Positions 34,885 to 42,798 of a DNA stretch of 64,000 bases are shown piece by piece; the first letter of the stretch is position 1, and each line of letters begins with the position of its first letter. The position numbers and the translations under genes were made by a program. Origin of the DNA: VAXT01 sp963774625 (lineage in GTDB: Bacteria; Actinomycetota; Thermoleophilia; Gaiellales; Gaiellaceae); contig CAVZFQ010000001.1 in the NCBI GenBank assembly GCA_963774625.1, positions 62,001 through 126,000 on the forward strand, given 5' to 3'. Under the pieces are notes generated by a model. It saw only the letters and a program-made list of their open reading frames with translations. It did no database searches and had not been told where the DNA came from.

Positions 34885-35252
34885 GGGTTCCGCCCGAGAT
34901 CCACGCCGAGCTGCTGGAGCACGCGCGAACGGAGGCGCCGAACGAGGCCTGTGGGCTCGTCGTCCTGCGCGACGGTGAGGCCGTCCGGTACGAGCGCGGC
35001 CGGAACGCGGAGCCGTCCCCGTACCGGTTTCGCCTGGAGATCGCGCCGGAGGTCTGGTTCCTGGAGGACGACGGGTACGAGCTCGCCGTCTTTCACTCGC
35101 ACGGGGAGTCAGCGCCACGGCCATCGCGTGCAGACGTCGAGCACGCGGGGCTCTGGCAGGACCGGCCGTACCTGATCCTGCGGGCCGACACCGGGGAATT
35201 GGCCGCGTGGCGGATCACAGGCGATTCGGTGGTCGAGACTGACGTCGAGTAG
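34866..35252 (+). CDS. JAMM/MPN+ metallopeptidase (Mec-like)
   Basis: A 128-residue zinc isopeptidase fold: conserved Glu in NEACGLVVLRDGE, and the JAMM signature HSHGESAPRPSRADVEHAG with HxH and Asp ligands. In actinobacteria such proteins (Mec) remove the C-terminal group from a thiocarboxylated sulfur carrier such as CysO, so the pairing with the rhodanese-ThiF enzyme makes functional sense. The start is TTG 34866; CTG 34881 overlapping the upstream stop (CTGA) is also possible. The carrier and a cysteine synthase are not in the window. Confidence 0.85.
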   Translation: MRRRSLRVPPEIHAELLEHARTEAPNEACGLVVLRDGEAVRYERGRNAEPSPYRFRLEIAPEVWFLEDDGYELAVFHSHGESAPRPSRADVEHAGLWQDRPYLILRADTGELAAWRITGDSVVETDVE

Positions 35253-36364
35253 CGCCGTCATCGTCGGAGCCGGTGTCTTCGGCGCCTCGCTCGCCCACCG
35301 GCTGGCAGGCAGCGGCTGGGAGGTAACGCTCGTCGAGCAGTACTCGCCCGGCCACGTTCGGGCCGCCTCCGGTGGCGAGAACCGCCTGCTCCGGTTCTCA
35401 CACGGACCGGACGCCTGGTACACGCAGTCGGCAAAGCGCGCACTGGGGCTCTGGCGCGAGCTCGAGGCCGAGTCCGGCGCCGACCTCTTCGTCCCCTGCG
35501 GCGTCGCGTGGTTCTTCGACGAGTCGGAGGACTGGGCCCTGGCGAGCGAACGCGCGCTGGCCGAGCACGGGCTCGCAATCGAGCGCCTCTCCCCTGAGGA
35601 GGGCCGCCGCCTCTTCCCCAGCTTCGACCCGTCCGGCCTGACGAGCGTTTCCTACGAGCCCGAGGCGGGCGTCCTGCGCGCCCGTGACGCCACTCGCGCC
35701 CTCGCAGAGCAGGCCGTCGTGCGTGGCGCTCGCTTCGTCGAGGGCGTGGCCGCTGCCCGACGGAGCTGCAGTCGTCGTCGACGAAGAACGGCTCGAAGGC
35801 GATCACGTGATCTGGGCGGGTGGAGCCTGGTTGGCACGCCTCTTCCCAGACCTGGTGCAGCTGACCGTCACCCGCCAGGAAGAATTCTTCTTCGGCGCTC
35901 CGGCCGGCTGGCAGGCCCCGAGCGTCCCCGCGTGGGTCGACTTCGACGCCGGCATCTACGGCGTCGGCGACCTGGACGGGCGCGGCTTCAAGGCGGCCCC
36001 CGATACGCACGGGCCCGAGTTCGACCCCGACCTCGACGATCGCGTCATCTCGACCGAGAGAGAGCAGGAGTCTCGCGACTATCTCGCCAGGCGGTTTCCC
36101 GCTCTCGCCGGCGCACCCCTGGTCGGCACCCGGGCGTGCCCGTACTCGCTGTCCAACGACCTCAACTTTCTGATCGCCCCACACCCGGAGCACGAGCGCG
36201 TCTGGCTCCTCGGCGGCGGCTCCGGGCACGGCTTCAAGCACGGGCCGGCGCTCGCCGAGTACGTCGAGCGGCTCCTGAATGCAGAAGAGCCGCCCGACCC
36301 GCGCTTCGGGCTCGTCGCCCGTGAGCCGGGCGGGAGCCTGAGAACCGCGGGCGGGCGGCTCTAG
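35239..36364 (+). CDS. FAD-dependent amine oxidase (sarcosine/N-methyl amino acid oxidase type), one frameshift
   Basis: A D-amino-acid-oxidase-superfamily flavoprotein of about 374 residues. N-terminal FAD motif AVIVGAGVFGASLAHRLAGSG, then ASGGENRLLRFSHGPDAWYTQ, and a C-terminal region CPYSLSNDLNFLIAPHPEHERVWLLGGGSGHGFKHGPALAEY that closes the active site. The frame breaks near 35745-35757 (one extra base). No ATG/GTG/TTG exists before 35719 in the first frame, although the FAD motif is clearly encoded, so the start is most likely CTG 35239, overlapping the JAMM gene by 14 bases. Substrate (sarcosine-like or a peptide amine) unknown. Ends at a strong hairpin. Confidence 0.8.
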
Positions 36365-36371
36365 GAGAGGA

Positions 36372-36403
36372 GTGCCAGCCGTCCCCCCGAGGACGGCCGG
36401 CAC
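36372..36403. terminator. Bidirectional hairpin terminator
   Basis: Between the convergent amine oxidase (ends 36364) and cupredoxin (ends 36415) genes there is a 13-bp stem, GTGCCAGCCGTCC with GGACGGCCGGCAC, broken by a single mismatch and closed by a six-base CCCCGA loop. No T-run follows on either side, as is common in GC-rich actinobacteria. It is placed to stop transcription from both sides. Confidence 0.65.
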
Positions 36404-36414
36404 ATGGGACGGGT

Positions 36415-36777
36415 CTAGGTGACCCGGAAGGTGCCCTTCATGCTCGAAGCGTGCGGCGAGCAGAAGTAGGTGACCGTGCCCTTGTTGAGCTTCACGGTCA
36501 CGGTCTTCGTGCCCTTGAAAGCGACCGTGGTGATGCTCTTCCTGGTCGAGCCCTTGAGCTTGAAGTCGTGCATGTTCGACTTGTCGGAAACGCGGATCGT
36601 GTAGGTACCGGCCTTGAGCGTCCTGACTTTGGTCGCGCCCTTCTTCAGCGTGATCGTGAAGCCGGGGCCGACCGAACCGGTGAGCAGCGTCGCCTCATTG
36701 GCGGTCGTGCCGGTGGTCGGAACGACCAGGGCCACGGCGGCGCCGAGGGCGACGATGAAGAGTCGAATGCGGGACAT
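36415..36777 (-). CDS. Exported cupredoxin-like blue copper protein
   Basis: A 120-residue protein with a Sec signal (FIVALGAAVALVVPTTGTTA). The mature domain has a plastocyanin-type beta sandwich: the first copper His in KSNMHDFKL, then the C-terminal copper loop YFCSPHASSMKG supplying Cys, His and Met. It is therefore likely a small electron carrier outside the cytoplasm. An excellent ribosome site, GAAGGAGGG, stands three bases before the ATG at 36777. Spacing suggests its own promoter in the 124-base gap to fakB, plus a hairpin there. Confidence 0.85.
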   Translation of the reverse strand: MSRIRLFIVALGAAVALVVPTTGTTANEATLLTGSVGPGFTITLKKGATKVRTLKAGTYTIRVSDKSNMHDFKLKGSTRKSITTVAFKGTKTVTVKLNKGTVTYFCSPHASSMKGTFRVT

Positions 36778-36868
36778 TTCCCTCCTTCAATGGTTTGAGA
36801 CGGCTTGAGTTGGTACTCGAATCGCAATCGAACGGATTGCTTCTGGATGGGATGCTAGTCGTGGTCGA

Positions 36869-36895
36869 TTTACCCGCCGGTTACCGGTAGGTAAA
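36869..36895 (-). terminator. Inverted repeat after the fakB gene
   Basis: The sequence TTTACC ... GGTAAA (27 bases, 36869-36895) is an outer palindrome with an inner CCGG/CCGG pair, and the RNA from the minus strand would form a short GC hairpin just downstream of the fakB stop at 36902. It is best read as the end of the long priA-fakB transcription unit, but the arms are short and it lacks a U-run. Confidence 0.4.
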
Positions 36896-36901
36896 GGCTT
36901 C

Positions 36902-37762
36902 CTACCCGTCCTGGAACCAGAAAAACCCGACCGTGCCGGGGCCTGCGTGGGTGCCGATCACCGGCCCGAGGGTGGTCTGGATCTCGATCGTCGCGTGGGG
37001 ACGCGTGGCCTGGACGAGCTTGGCCAGCTCGGCCAACCGGTCGGGCGCCTCGGCGTGTGCGATGGCAACGCGCAGGCCCGGATCGTCCGTGGAGCCGGCG
37101 AGGAAGGCGTCCTGGAACTCCTTGAAGGCGCGCCGGTTGCCGCGCACCTTCTTGAGCGGCTCCACCTCGCCGTCGAGGATGGTCATGATCGGCTTGATGT
37201 GCAGGAGCTGGCCCGCCATCCCGCGGGCCTTGCCGATGCGCCCGCCCTTGGCGAGGAACTCGAGCGTGTCGAGGGTGAAGATCAGGTGGTGCTCGGCGCG
37301 GTACCGGTCGATCAGCTCGCCGATCTCCTCGTCGGTCGTGCCGGCCTCGAGCCGTCGCTGGACGGCCAGTCCGAGCAGCGCGATGCCCGCCGAGGCGGTG
37401 CCCGTGTCGATCACCCGCACCCGCTCTCCGCCGATTTGCTCGGCCGCGTTGGCGGCGCTCTGCCAGGTGCCGGAGAGCTTGCGCGGGATGTGCAGCGAGT
37501 AGATCCGCTCGTAGTCGGCTAGTTCCTCGTAGGCGGCTGCGAAGTCGGCCGGAGTCGGCTGCGATGTGGTCGGCAGCTCGGTCGCCTCGCGTAGGCGCGC
37601 GTAGAACTCCGCCGGGCCGAGATCGACGTAGTCGCGGTAGCTGTCGGCTCCGAAGCGGACGTAGAGCGGGACGACGCGCCAGTTCGGGAAGCGCTCCGGG
37701 CCCTCGGGGAAGTCCGCGGTCGAGTCCAGGACCACAGCTGTGTTGCCGGCGTCGAGCTGCAC
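36902..37762 (-). CDS. fakB: DegV-family fatty-acid-binding protein (FakB-like)
   Basis: A 286-residue DegV/FakB protein, which holds the acyl chain presented to the FakA kinase. Conserved blocks include VVLDSTADFP at the N-terminus, TSQPTPADFAAAYEEL, the ligand loop HIPRKLSGTWQSAANAAE, IDTGTASAGIALL and LEFLAKGGRIGKARG, with a C-terminal TLGPVIGTHAGPGTVGFFW. Located with its partner fakA in the same operon, with a receiver-domain gene between them. The start is GTG 37762. An exogenous or recycled fatty-acid activation role is known for the family; the particular ligand preference cannot be read. Confidence 0.9.
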   Translation of the reverse strand: MQLDAGNTAVVLDSTADFPEGPERFPNWRVVPLYVRFGADSYRDYVDLGPAEFYARLREATELPTTSQPTPADFAAAYEELADYERIYSLHIPRKLSGTWQSAANAAEQIGGERVRVIDTGTASAGIALLGLAVQRRLEAGTTDEEIGELIDRYRAEHHLIFTLDTLEFLAKGGRIGKARGMAGQLLHIKPIMTILDGEVEPLKKVRGNRRAFKEFQDAFLAGSTDDPGLRVAIAHAEAPDRLAELAKLVQATRPHATIEIQTTLGPVIGTHAGPGTVGFFWFQDG

Positions 37763-37771
37763 GTGGCGAGC

Positions 37772-38146
37772 CTACTGCGCGGCGACGCGGTGGATGGCCG
37801 CGACGATGTCCTCGAGCGGCTCGTCCTTGGTGAGGCAGGCCACCGCCCCGGCTGCAAAGAGGGCATCGACCTCGCTCTGGTTTGCCGACGCGGTGAGACC
37901 GACCACCGCGACCTCGGGACAGGCTTCGAGCAGCTGGCGGGTGGCCTGGACGCCGTCCATGCCCGGCAATCTGTAGTCCATCAGCACGACATCCGGGGAG
38001 TGCTCGCGACAGAGCGCGGCCGCGTCGTCCCCGTCGGGGGCGGAGGCAACGACTTCGAGGTCGGGCTGCAGGCCGAGGAGCATCTCCAGCGCCTCGCGGA
38101 AGACGTCGTTGTCCTCGATGATCGCTACGCGGACGGGAGCGTTCAT
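37772..38146 (-). CDS. Stand-alone response-regulator receiver domain
   Basis: A 124-residue receiver domain without an output domain. Phosphoacceptor Asp57 sits in VVLMDYRLPGMDG; the acidic pocket is E11-D12 (IIEDNDVF), the switch Thr is in VGLTASANQ and the conserved Lys in CLTKDEPLEDI. No histidine kinase is in the window. Its ATG overlaps the fakA stop (ATGA) and its stop is 9 bases from fakB, so it is translated with both fatty-acid kinase subunits. A regulator of FakA/FakB or of a dimeric partner is a reasonable inference. Confidence 0.9.
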   Translation of the reverse strand: MNAPVRVAIIEDNDVFREALEMLLGLQPDLEVVASAPDGDDAAALCREHSPDVVLMDYRLPGMDGVQATRQLLEACPEVAVVGLTASANQSEVDALFAAGAVACLTKDEPLEDIVAAIHRVAAQ

Positions 38147-39678
38147 TCGGCGGACAGCAAGAGTGGGTAGTGAGGCTGGCCGCCCGGGTGCACCTCGAGC
38201 TCGATCTCGGGGTAGTGCTCGGCGAGGCGGGCGAGCAGGGAGCCGAGCTCCGGCTCGTCGGCGCCGGTGATCAGCGTCAGCACGTCGCGGGGCTCGGCGA
38301 GCAACTGGTCGACGACGGAGGACGCCACGGCGTCGAAGGTCGTCCCGCCGGCGACCGCGTCGCCGTCGACGAGACCCAGATAGGCGCCCCTCGCGACCTG
38401 CATCCCGTCCACGTCCACCGTCCGGGAGGCGACCGTCACGGCACCGGTCGCCACGTCGGCCAGCAGGCCCTCCATCTCGGCGGCGTTCTCCTCGGCGGTG
38501 CGAGCGCCCTCGTACCCGACCATCGCCGCCAGGCCGGCCGTCAGCGACCGCGACGGGATCACCCGGACCGGCTTCTTCGCCAGCCGAGCCGCCTGCTCGG
38601 CGGCCATGATCACGTTCGGGTTGTTGGCGAGGACGACCGCCTCCGGGGCGCGAGTGCGGTCGATCCCGTCCAGGATCTCGTCGGTCGACGGGTTCATGGT
38701 CTCGCCGCCCTCGACGAGCGCGGCGGCGCCGAGACTCTCGAAGAGCCGGCGGTTTCCGTCACCGGTGACGACGGCCACGACGTCGGTCGCCCGCTCGACG
38801 TCGGTCGCTTGGCTGAGCCGCTCCTCTCGCTGCGCCGTCTGGACGTGCATGTTCGCGATCTCGACCCGCTCGAGCACCCCTAGCGCAGTCCCGGCCCGCA
38901 GGGCGGCTCCCGGATCGTTCGTGTGCACGTGCACCTTGAGCGCCGAGGGGTCGCCGACGACGAGGAGGGAGTCGCCGAGCCCCACGAGCTCGCGCTCGAG
39001 GGCGTCAGAATCGAGGCCCTCGCCTTCGACGACGTAGACCGTGCAGTAGCGATAGCGCGAGGTCTCCAGGTGCACGGCATCGGCACTGAGGGGCTGGGAC
39101 GCGGGAACTTCCGGGAGCGGCTCGCCACGAACATGAGCGGCGATGCCGCGGACGATCTCGACGAGGCCGGCGGCGCCCGCGTCCACCACGCCGGCCTGAC
39201 TGAGGACGTCGAGTTGCCCTTGCGTCTCCACGACGGCCTCGTCCCCTCGAACGACGAGGGCGGTCAGAAGGTTCTCGAGGCTCGCCCCGTCCTGCGCTTC
39301 CGCTTCCTCCGCCAGCGCGCGGATCGCCGTCAGCATCGTCCCCTCCACGGGCTCGCGCACGGCCTCGTACGCCGTGTCCGACGCAGAGCGGAGCGCCCTG
39401 GCGACGGTTGCGGCGTCGACTTCCTCCACCGCGCCCAGCACGTCCCAGGCACCGCGGACGATCTGGGACAGGATCACGCCCGAGTTCCCGCGCGCCCCGA
39501 GCAGCGCGGCCCGCGTGACGTCGGTGTCGCCGCCCTCCAACGCCTCGACCACCGCCCGGGCCGTCAGCAGCATGTTCGTCCCGGTGTCGCCGTCGGGCAC
39601 CGGATAGACGTTCAGGTCGTCGATTCGTGCGCGGTTGGCCTCGAGAGCGGCCTCGGCGGCACGCGCAAGAGCGAGCAC
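38143..39678 (-). CDS. fakA: Fatty-acid kinase catalytic subunit (DAK2/DhaL plus DegV-like domain)
   Basis: A 511-residue protein with an N-terminal DhaL-type nucleotide domain (VYPVPDGDTGTNML near residue 25, the metal/ATP-binding box; ARGNSGVILSQIVRG) and a C-terminal DegV-related half (VVLANNPNVIMAAEQAARL, ALVEGGETMNPSTDEIL). This arrangement is FakA, which phosphorylates the acyl group bound to FakB. It follows rpmB after eight bases, as in many Gram-positive genomes (rpmB, dak). GTG 39678 is the start because homology begins a few residues in; upstream sequence in the frame is not conserved. Confidence 0.9.
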   Translation of the reverse strand: MLALARAAEAALEANRARIDDLNVYPVPDGDTGTNMLLTARAVVEALEGGDTDVTRAALLGARGNSGVILSQIVRGAWDVLGAVEEVDAATVARALRSASDTAYEAVREPVEGTMLTAIRALAEEAEAQDGASLENLLTALVVRGDEAVVETQGQLDVLSQAGVVDAGAAGLVEIVRGIAAHVRGEPLPEVPASQPLSADAVHLETSRYRYCTVYVVEGEGLDSDALERELVGLGDSLLVVGDPSALKVHVHTNDPGAALRAGTALGVLERVEIANMHVQTAQREERLSQATDVERATDVVAVVTGDGNRRLFESLGAAALVEGGETMNPSTDEILDGIDRTRAPEAVVLANNPNVIMAAEQAARLAKKPVRVIPSRSLTAGLAAMVGYEGARTAEENAAEMEGLLADVATGAVTVASRTVDVDGMQVARGAYLGLVDGDAVAGGTTFDAVASSVVDQLLAEPRDVLTLITGADEPELGSLLARLAEHYPEIELEVHPGGQPHYPLLLSAE

Positions 39679-39686
39679 TAGCCGGG

Positions 39687-39878
39687 TTAAAGCGCCTTTT
39701 CTACTTTGCCGGCCTTGAGGCACCGCGTGCAGACGTAAGCACGGGTCGCCCGGCCGCCAAGGAAAACGCGGACGCGCTGCAGGTTCGGATCGAAGCGGCG
39801 CTTCGTGGCCACCATCGAGTGGCTCCGGTTGTTTCCGAAGCCCGGTTTCTTCCCGCAGACAGCGCAAATCTTCGCCAT
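39687..39878 (-). CDS. rpmB: Ribosomal protein bL28
   Basis: A 63-residue bL28 of the zinc-containing type: CAVCGKKPGFGNNRSHSMVATKRRF with the first CxxC, and CTRCLKAGKV with the second. ATG 39878; the length is normal for the C+ form. It lies between the LysE-type exporter and fakA on the minus strand, with a 16-base gap to the former, so it is probably cotranscribed with the riboflavin genes upstream. Confidence 0.97.
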   Translation of the reverse strand: MAKICAVCGKKPGFGNNRSHSMVATKRRFDPNLQRVRVFLGGRATRAYVCTRCLKAGKVEKAL

Positions 39879-39894
39879 GACCGCGGCAGTGTAG

Positions 39895-40506
39895 CTATCG
39901 CCGCTCGGTGGCGAGCCGAATCCCGAAGGCGACGAGCACGGCGCCAGTCACCGCGTCGAGCGCGCGGCGAACCCGTTCACGGCGCAGGACCTCCCCCGCC
40001 CTGGCGACGGCGACCGCGTACCCGGTCAACCAGGTCAGCGTGAGCGCCGAGTAGAGCAGCCCGAGCGCGAGCAGCACTACGAATGAGTCACCGAACTGCG
40101 GTAGCAGGCTCGTGAAGAAGGCCGCCGACTTCGGGTTGCCGAGATTGCTCAGCAAGCCCTGCCGCCAGGCCTGGCGCGCGGAGACCGCTCGGCGGGGCTC
40201 CGCAGCTCGCTCCCGCGAACGCCGCCGGACGACGCTCCACAGCGTCTGCACGCCGAGCCAGATCAGGTAGGCCGCCCCGGCGAGCTTCAGCGCCTGGAAA
40301 GCCGGCTCGGACGCAACGAGCAGGGCCGCGATGCCGATGCTGGCCGCCAGCGTCCAGACCAGCTGGCCGGTGCTGACGCCGAGCGCGGTGAAGACTCCAG
40401 CCCGCCGACTGCCCAGAAGGGAGTTCCGAACCGTCAGCGCGGTGTCAGGGCCGGGCGTACAGATGACGACGAGCGCGACAGCCAGGAAGGCCGCGAGCTC
40501 GCCCAT
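39895..40506 (-). CDS. LysE/RhtB-family amino acid exporter
   Basis: A 203-residue exporter with six hydrophobic segments; the N-terminal VICTPGPDTALTVRNSLLGSRRAG motif and the loop QGLLSNLGNPKSAAFFTSLLPQF are hallmark for the LysE/RhtB family. It extrudes amino acids (Lys, Thr, homoserine or similar). Its ATG 40506 abuts the ribH stop without a gap. Substrate unknown. Confidence 0.9.
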   Translation of the reverse strand: MGELAAFLAVALVVICTPGPDTALTVRNSLLGSRRAGVFTALGVSTGQLVWTLAASIGIAALLVASEPAFQALKLAGAAYLIWLGVQTLWSVVRRRSRERAAEPRRAVSARQAWRQGLLSNLGNPKSAAFFTSLLPQFGDSFVVLLALGLLYSALTLTWLTGYAVAVARAGEVLRRERVRRALDAVTGAVLVAFGIRLATERR

Positions 40507-41091
40507 CTACCGCAGAGGCCCTGCTGCCTGCGCCCGGAGCTGCGAAAAGACGTCGGCCATCTCGAGCGCGCTGCGCACGGCGTCTGCCGCGCGGTCGATC
40601 CGCTCCTCGGCCTGCTGGCGGTTCTCGACGGTCAGCACTCCGAAGGAGACGGGCACGCCGGTCTCGATCGCCGCCAACTGGAGGCCGCTCGCCGCCTCGC
40701 TCGCGATGTAGTCGAAATGCGGCGTTTCGCCACGGATGACGCACCCGAGCGCGACGATCGCCGAGTAGCGGCGTGTCTTCGCCAGGGCCATCGCGGCGAC
40801 CGGAAGCTCGAAGGCCCCGGGCACGGGCATGATCATCACCGCGTCCCTGGGAACTCCGATCTCCTCGAGCTCCGCGAGCGCCCGCTCCAGCAGCGCGTTG
40901 GTGATCTCCGCGTTGAACTTGCTGACGACGATGCCGACCGCGCGCCGGCCGTCGACCGATCCCATGAGCGTGCTGTAGCCCAGCGGGACCTGAAGCTCGC
41001 CGCCCGCGTGCTCGCCGGAGGGCTCGTCCCCGTCCATCTCAACCGGGGACATGGCCGGAACCATGTCCCGCTCGTCGACCCGGTCGGTCAT
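40507..41091 (-). CDS. ribH: 6,7-Dimethyl-8-ribityllumazine synthase with N-terminal extension
   Basis: A 194-residue lumazine synthase that condenses 3,4-dihydroxy-butanone-4-phosphate with 5-amino-ribitylamino-uracil. The core starts at VGIVVSKFNAEITNALLERAL near residue 52, PVPGAFELP contributes the substrate loop, and GCVIRGETPHFDYI the phosphate/acid region. The 45 residues before it (acidic, DGDEPSGEHAGG) are not in the usual enzyme and contain an inverted repeat in DNA. It overlaps the ribBA stop by four bases (ATGA). Part of the riboflavin gene block. Confidence 0.95.
   Translation of the reverse strand: MTDRVDERDMVPAMSPVEMDGDEPSGEHAGGELQVPLGYSTLMGSVDGRRAVGIVVSKFNAEITNALLERALAELEEIGVPRDAVMIMPVPGAFELPVAAMALAKTRRYSAIVALGCVIRGETPHFDYIASEAASGLQLAAIETGVPVSFGVLTVENRQQAEERIDRAADAVRSALEMADVFSQLRAQAAGPLR
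41046..41069. repeat. Perfect 9-bp inverted repeat inside ribH 5' extension
   Basis: GGGACATGG and CCATGTCCC are perfect reverse complements separated by six bases (CCGGAA). The repeat lies in the first 15 codons of ribH (residues DMVPAM) and could form a hairpin just after its start codon, possibly affecting translation. Its GACATGG edge recalls the GGACATG end of the CATG palindromes elsewhere in the window, but the outer arms do not match that family. Confidence 0.4.
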
Positions 41092-42350
41092 TCGGTGTCC
41101 GCGTCGAAGCGGAGGTCCTGGTGGTGCAGGCGGTGCCCGAGCTTGTCGCGCTTCGCCTTCAGGTATTTCCGGTTCTCGTCGGTCGGATCGGTCTCGATCG
41201 GCAGTTGCTCGACCACCGTTAGCCCGAAGCCCTCGATCCCGGTCAGCTTCTTCGGGTTGTTCGTGAGGATGCGAATCGTCGTCAGGCCCAGGTCGGCGAG
41301 GATCTGGTTCCCGATCCCGTACTCGCGCGCGTCCGCCGGCAGGCCGAGCTCGAGGTTCGCCTCGACGGTGTCGAGCCCCGACTCCTGGAGCTCGTAGGCC
41401 TTCAGCTTGTTGAGCAGGCCGATGCCCCTGCCTTCCTGCGTCATGTACAGAAGGACGCCGCAGTCCTCCTCGGCCAGCCGGGCAAGAGCCTGCTCGAGCT
41501 GCTCGCCGCAATCGCAGCGCAGCGAATGGAAGACGTCGCCGGTCAGGCACTCCGAGTGCACGCGGACGAGAACGCTCTCGGCGCCCTCCACCTCGCCCCG
41601 CACGAGCGCGACGTGGTGCTTGCCCGTGAGCTTCTCGCGATAGGCGACCGCGGTGAACTCCCCGTAAGCCGTCGGAAGCTGCACGGTGGTCGTGCGCTCG
41701 ACGAGCTTCTCGGTGCGCCGGCGGTGCTCGATGAGGTCGGAGACCGTGATCATCTTCAGGGAGTGGCGCTCGCAGAACCCGACCAGGTCGGGGACGCGGG
41801 CCATCGTCCCGTCGTCCTTCATGACTTCGCAGACGACGCCGGCGGGATTGAGCCCTGCCAGCCGCGAGAGGTCGACCGCGGCTTCGGTCTGGCCTGCGCG
41901 TCGCAGGACGCCTCCGTCGCGGGCGCGCAACGGGAAGACGTGGCCGGGCTGGACGAGGTCGCCTGAAGACTTCGTCGGGTCGATCGCCACCTGGATCGTG
42001 TGCGAGCGGTCCTGGGCCGAGATGCCCGTCGAGACTCCCTCACGCGCCTCGATGGAGACCGTGAACGCGGTCTGCAGCGGCGTCTCGTTGTGATCGGCCA
42101 TCTGGCGCAGCGCCAGCTCGTCGCAGCGCTCCTCGGTCAGCGAGAGGCAGATGAGGCCGCGCGCGTGCGTGGCCATGAAATTGATCGCTTCCGGCGTCGC
42201 AAACTGGGCCGCGATGGTGAGGTCGCCCTCGTTCTCGCGGTCGGCTGCGTCGACCACGATCACGAACTTGCCCTGCCGGACGTCCTCGATCGCCTCCTCG
42301 ATGGTCGCGAACGGGCTCGTCCCCGCGCGCTGTTTTGCCTCAGTTGCCAT
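41088..42350 (-). CDS. ribBA: Bifunctional RibBA: DHBP synthase and GTP cyclohydrolase II
   Basis: A 420-residue fusion catalysing the first two committed steps of riboflavin synthesis. N-terminal DHBP synthase: VVDAADRENEGDLTIAAQF with the acidic metal site and THARGLICLSL; C-terminal GTP cyclohydrolase II: VHSECLTGDVFHSLRCDCGEQL (the three zinc cysteines) and LYMTQEGRGIGLLNK. ATG 42350 is chosen because the homology begins just after; it lies inside the overlapping end of the DUF3237-like gene (11 bases). Next gene is ribH, with ATGA overlap. Confidence 0.97.
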   Translation of the reverse strand: MATEAKQRAGTSPFATIEEAIEDVRQGKFVIVVDAADRENEGDLTIAAQFATPEAINFMATHARGLICLSLTEERCDELALRQMADHNETPLQTAFTVSIEAREGVSTGISAQDRSHTIQVAIDPTKSSGDLVQPGHVFPLRARDGGVLRRAGQTEAAVDLSRLAGLNPAGVVCEVMKDDGTMARVPDLVGFCERHSLKMITVSDLIEHRRRTEKLVERTTTVQLPTAYGEFTAVAYREKLTGKHHVALVRGEVEGAESVLVRVHSECLTGDVFHSLRCDCGEQLEQALARLAEEDCGVLLYMTQEGRGIGLLNKLKAYELQESGLDTVEANLELGLPADAREYGIGNQILADLGLTTIRILTNNPKKLTGIEGFGLTVVEQLPIETDPTDENRKYLKAKRDKLGHRLHHQDLRFDADTE

Positions 42351-42798
42351 TACTCGAATCGTAACTGGGCCGCTCAGGAAGGGGTTCCCAGACGAGTTCG
42401 GCCACATCGAGGACGATGTCTGTGCGCTCCTCCCTCTCGTGCACCTCGCCCGCGAGAGCGCAGACGCCGTCGTTCAGCCACTTGTACCGCTCGTCGCTAC
42501 ACACGTGGGTTGCGGAGCCAATTACCTGACCTTCGTCCGGACGGCCCCGCCCCTGCAGGTGGAAGAGGATCGTCGCGCCGTCGTCGGTCTCGATGACGCC
42601 GTTGAAATCGGGGTGGTACGTCATGTCCGTTCGGCGGCGAGGCCGGTTGGCGCCCCGCATCCGCCCCGTGATCCGACCTTCGCAGTGGCCTTCGGCGATC
42701 AGGAAGTGCTCGCTCTCGATGCCACGCTCCTCGTCCAGCTCGACGAACCAGGATTCGGGGTAGTGAAACGTGAGGCGATATAGCGGCTCAAGGCGCAC
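42340..42798 (-). CDS. DUF3237-like protein embedded in the riboflavin operon
   Basis: A 152-residue protein, probably DUF3237-type (beta-barrel): FHYPESWFVELDEERG, GRITGRMRGANRPRRRTD, FNGVIETDDGATILFHLQGRG and the C-terminal LDVAELVWEP. It overlaps ribE and ribBA by 11 bases each, so it is cotranslated with them. No catalytic role is known for the family in riboflavin formation; it could handle a pathway intermediate or another substrate made with FMN/FAD. The start is GTG 42798. Confidence 0.75.
   Translation of the reverse strand: MRLEPLYRLTFHYPESWFVELDEERGIESEHFLIAEGHCEGRITGRMRGANRPRRRTDMTYHPDFNGVIETDDGATILFHLQGRGRPDEGQVIGSATHVCSDERYKWLNDGVCALAGEVHEREERTDIVLDVAELVWEPLPERPSYDSSNGN

Noticed and set aside
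33403..35124. A long minus-strand frame opposite the rhodanese-ThiF gene
   Set aside because: Only its last 107 residues (from ATG 33726) read as a protein; the rest is antisense to the ThiF fusion.
36372..36403. Treating the terminator hairpin as another CATG palindrome
   Set aside because: It is also followed by ATG, but its arms lack the GTCC/GGAC ends; position between convergent genes is explained by termination.
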